Shown piece after piece: positions 4,991 to 6,763 of a stretch of DNA of 6,763 nt (the stretch's first letter is position 1; each line of letters opens with the position of its first letter). The stretch is taken from assembly GCA_902796535.1 (NCBI GenBank), contig CADBPL010000167.1:1-6763 (forward strand). The letters are read 5' to 3'. This stretch comes from Oscillospiraceae bacterium (GTDB taxonomy: Bacteria > Bacillota > Clostridia > Oscillospirales > Acutalibacteraceae). The position numbers were made by a program, and so were the translations under genes. The notes under the pieces are model-generated. The model worked only from the letters and a program-made list of their open reading frames with translations. It was not told the DNA's origin and did no database searches.

Positions 4991-6361
4991 TTAACTGTTT
5001 TTTTCTCCGAGCAGGGAGGGGTAAGCCGGATAGGCGGTTTTATCCGTCGGGATGCGGCGGTATGTGCCGAACGCGGGGTTGTACGGCAGGCGGATGGTCC
5101 ACGTGCCGCAGCCGGTCACGATCATCTGCTTCATGCCGGGGCTGAAAACCAGCAGCAGGTTCTGGCTTTTTTTCAGCATTTCCTTCAGCCCGCCGTTCCA
5201 GACGGGCAGCAGCGCGTATTTCGGGTTGACGTGCGCATACAGCGCCACTGTGCCGTTCATGCCGTGGTGCGCCAGCTGAAGGAAATCGCACGAAAGCGTT
5301 TTGTCATATTCCATCAGCACAAGATCGGCGGCGATGAAGCCGAAATCGCCCGTCCAGAGATAGGTCTGCTCCTCCAGCGTCATTTTCAAAAGCAGCGAGC
5401 TTTCGTTCATGCCGTTCCCGTTGAGGATGGACGCCGGGTAGAGATCGTCGAGCGTGAACAAAACCTCAAACGCGGCGTTGCGCACCTGAAAACGGTTGCC
5501 GGTGTGCACTTTCATAACAGGCACGTCGGCGTAAAATTCCGTCAGATTCTTTTTGAACTGCGTCCAACGGTAGATGGAATCATCCAGCATATAGGGCGAA
5601 TCCGACGCGGCGATCTCTTCCTCGGTCGGGAAGTTAAAAATCAGCTTTTCGATCACAACGTCGTCGTGATGATCGAGGGAAAAGCAGTTGAACACGCCGA
5701 CGTGGTCGCCGTGAAGGTGGGTAAAGATCCAGGCGGCGATCACGGGCTTTTCGGTTCCCTCCGGCTTTTGAGCGTTCAGAATGTCCATGAGCTTGTCGGA
5801 ATCCACATGGTCGGGGTCGCCCATGCCGCCGTCGATGATGCAAAAGCTGCCGTCGGCCAGCCGGATGACGTAGCCCATGCCCTCCGCCGCCACAACGGTT
5901 TCGCCCTTCATGCCAGTCAGGAGCGACTCGCAAACGCGTTCACATTCGTCCGCCGTCGGGCATAAGGCGCCCCGTTCCTCCACAACGATCCGCATCGTTT
6001 TAGTTGCGGCAAACCGGCTGAGGTTCACCGTGAGCGTTTCGCTGATGAGCGTGGCGAACAGATTATTTTCCGTTTCGTGCTCGTCATAAACCCGAAAGCC
6101 GCTGCCGCAAAGCCTGCTGCGGTAGGCGCGAAAATCCTCGACGGAGGTGTTCTCATAGCGCAGGATCTCCGTGCCGCCGGAGCTGAGGTAGACGCCGACC
6201 TTTTCGCCGGCGTCAAACGGCGGAATGCCGTATTTTTCCTCCGCGGCGGAGGCGGCCGCCGGGTCGGTGCGCAGCGTCGGGTCAACGGCGGTTTTGGTTC
6301 CGCCGCTGAAAAGCAGAACGATCGACATGAAAAAGGCGGAAAGCTTTTCGGTGATTGTCAT
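4991..6361 (-). CDS. Exported metallo-beta-lactamase-fold hydrolase
   Basis: A 456-residue protein of the MBL fold, with a zinc-dependent hydrolase core. An N-terminal hydrophobic stretch after TEK (about residues 7-21) suggests export or membrane anchoring; there is no lipobox Cys. Residues about 40-150 form a small alpha/beta module typical, as I recall, of a clostridial MBL group. The catalytic core follows: IIDGG (175-179, with D177), THLHGDH (214-220), GMNESS (317-322), TGDF (337-340, with D339) and the HHG motif (365-367). These are the expected metal ligands, so activity is likely; the substrate is not deducible and no DNA-uptake (ComEC) helices are present. The frame is open to 6457, but the start is set at 6361, where TAAGGAGT lies 10 nt upstream and the signal-like segment begins; the longer frame would overlap the upstream dockerin gene. 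The upstream stop codon is the TAA of that ribosome binding site, so the two genes form an operon and are probably coupled. It ends at terminator 4937-4974. Confidence 0.92.
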   Translation of the reverse strand: MTITEKLSAFFMSIVLLFSGGTKTAVDPTLRTDPAAASAAEEKYGIPPFDAGEKVGVYLSSGGTEILRYENTSVEDFRAYRSRLCGSGFRVYDEHETENNLFATLISETLTVNLSRFAATKTMRIVVEERGALCPTADECERVCESLLTGMKGETVVAAEGMGYVIRLADGSFCIIDGGMGDPDHVDSDKLMDILNAQKPEGTEKPVIAAWIFTHLHGDHVGVFNCFSLDHHDDVVIEKLIFNFPTEEEIAASDSPYMLDDSIYRWTQFKKNLTEFYADVPVMKVHTGNRFQVRNAAFEVLFTLDDLYPASILNGNGMNESSLLLKMTLEEQTYLWTGDFGFIAADLVLMEYDKTLSCDFLQLAHHGMNGTVALYAHVNPKYALLPVWNGGLKEMLKKSQNLLLVFSPGMKQMIVTGCGTWTIRLPYNPAFGTYRRIPTDKTAYPAYPSLLGEKNS

Positions 6362-6370
6362 TGGGATCAG

Positions 6371-6378
6371 ACTCCTTA
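6371..6378 (-). promoter_or_regulatory. Ribosome binding site of the MBL gene containing the upstream stop codon
   Basis: TAAGGAGT on the minus strand: TAA (6376-6378) stops the dockerin protein, and AAGGAG (6372-6377) lies 10 nt before ATG 6361. A ribosome terminating here sits on the ribosome binding site, an arrangement typical of coupled translation. It fixes the MBL start. Confidence 0.82.
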
Positions 6379-6763
6379 TCGCGGAATGATAATGATGGCA
6401 AGCTTGAGGGTGATGTAGTTGATCAGGCGCCTGAACAGGGTGAGGAAGCTCTGCCAAAGGCCCGCTGCGCTTTGCGTCAGCTGCTGCGGCTCCTCCGCGG
6501 CGGGTTCGGTGATTTCAATGGTCTGGTCGATCAGAGAACAGTATTCGAGGTAAGCGCCGTTAGTTTGCAGCTCTTCCTGCGGCGCGGATTGGTTGACGTT
6601 GGCCAGCAGCAGCCCGGCCTGTTCGAGCAGCGCCGCGTCGGCGTTGTCGATCACGCCGTCGTGGTTGCAGTCGGCCGCCATAAGCTGCGCGTCGGTGAGG
6701 GCGTCTGCGCTGATCAGCCCGTTGGCAACGAGCTTGACGAAATAAGCGTCCGTGCCGTCATAC
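6376..6763 (-). CDS. C-terminal part of a dockerin-containing exported protein (partial)
   Basis: The 128 visible C-terminal residues continue past the right edge. They begin with YDGTDAYFVKLVANGL, which fits the second half of a first dockerin Ca-binding loop plus its helix. About 20 residues later comes the second loop DCNHDGVIDNAD (6637-6672) with helix AALLEQAGLLL. Dockerins bind cohesins and attach enzymes or surface proteins to scaffolds, so the full product is probably secreted. After the dockerin comes an acidic, Pro/Glu/Gln-rich linker of about 40 residues. The last 28 residues are amphipathic to hydrophobic, with FRRL in the middle, and end in KLAIIIIPR. This tail is neither an LPxTG signal nor a plain dockerin end. 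The frame has no start in the window upstream of an internal Met at 6681, so that Met is not the gene start. It is the first gene of the operon with the MBL hydrolase. The catalytic or binding domain is not visible. Confidence 0.85.
   Translation of the reverse strand, partial: YDGTDAYFVKLVANGLISADALTDAQLMAADCNHDGVIDNADAALLEQAGLLLANVNQSAPQEELQTNGAYLEYCSLIDQTIEITEPAAEEPQQLTQSAAGLWQSFLTLFRRLINYITLKLAIIIIPR

Noticed and set aside
4688..5965. A long plus-strand open frame (425 codons) opposite the MBL gene.
   Set aside because: It lies antisense to a gene with intact catalytic motifs, runs through the terminator and promoter region at 4860-4974, has an Arg/His/Gln-rich composition typical of antisense frames in GC-rich DNA, and shows no domain.
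6362..6457. A 32-residue N-terminal extension of the MBL protein.
   Set aside because: It overlaps the end of the dockerin gene in another frame, is His/Pro-rich with no signal, and the ribosome binding site at 6371-6378 serves ATG 6361.

Overview
The window has no RNA genes, insertion sequences or CRISPR. It looks like chromosomal DNA from an anaerobic, gut-type Clostridia member, most likely Oscillospiraceae/Ruminococcaceae-like. The evidence is GC-rich coding sequence with AT-rich promoters and strong AGGAGG-type ribosome binding sites, two dockerin-bearing secreted proteins, a BspA-like leucine-rich repeat protein, and a transporter with an N-terminal RsbW/GHKL-like domain, an architecture I recall mainly from Clostridia. 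The taxonomic call is inference. All supported genes lie on the minus strand, so transcription runs from high to low coordinates.

Right end (6763 to 4991): a two-gene operon. The first gene enters from outside the window and supplies the C-terminal part of a dockerin protein with an unusual hydrophobic tail. Its stop codon is part of the ribosome binding site of the second gene, a 456-residue exported metallo-beta-lactamase-fold hydrolase with an intact THLHGDH site. The operon ends in a clear intrinsic terminator (4937-4974).

Middle (4888 to 3005): a perfect consensus sigma-A promoter (TTGACA-N17-TATAAT) drives a very small signal-peptide-like reading frame and then, through an ATGA overlap, a 533-residue SLC1-type symporter. 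The transporter carries a degenerate histidine-kinase-like ATPase domain at its N-terminus and lacks the acidic-amino-acid-binding Asp and Arg of classical family members. The small frame is out of register with its own ribosome binding site by one base, so it is either a decayed gene or a coupling/leader peptide.

Left part (2943 to 248): a strong promoter and a roughly 100-nt leader with two stable hairpins, alternative pairing and a repeated GCTGAG(T/C)CGGA element lead into an 833-residue surface protein. Its order is signal peptide, LRR_5 (BspA-like) repeats, an unassigned beta-rich domain, dockerin, two Ig-like domains and a C-terminal hydrophobic tail ending GWIWY. A textbook terminator follows. 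At the left edge a further promoter and ribosome binding site precede the signal peptide of another exported protein, cut by the window.

Four of the five or six genes encode products with an export signal or secreted-protein domains; the fifth is a membrane transporter. The region therefore reads as a cell-surface/secretome neighbourhood. I see no direct functional link between the transporter and the secreted proteins beyond proximity. The most unusual elements are the altered-site GHKL-SLC1 fusion, the frame-broken micro-ORF under a perfect promoter, the two non-classical C-terminal hydrophobic tails, and the switch-like leader of the LRR protein.
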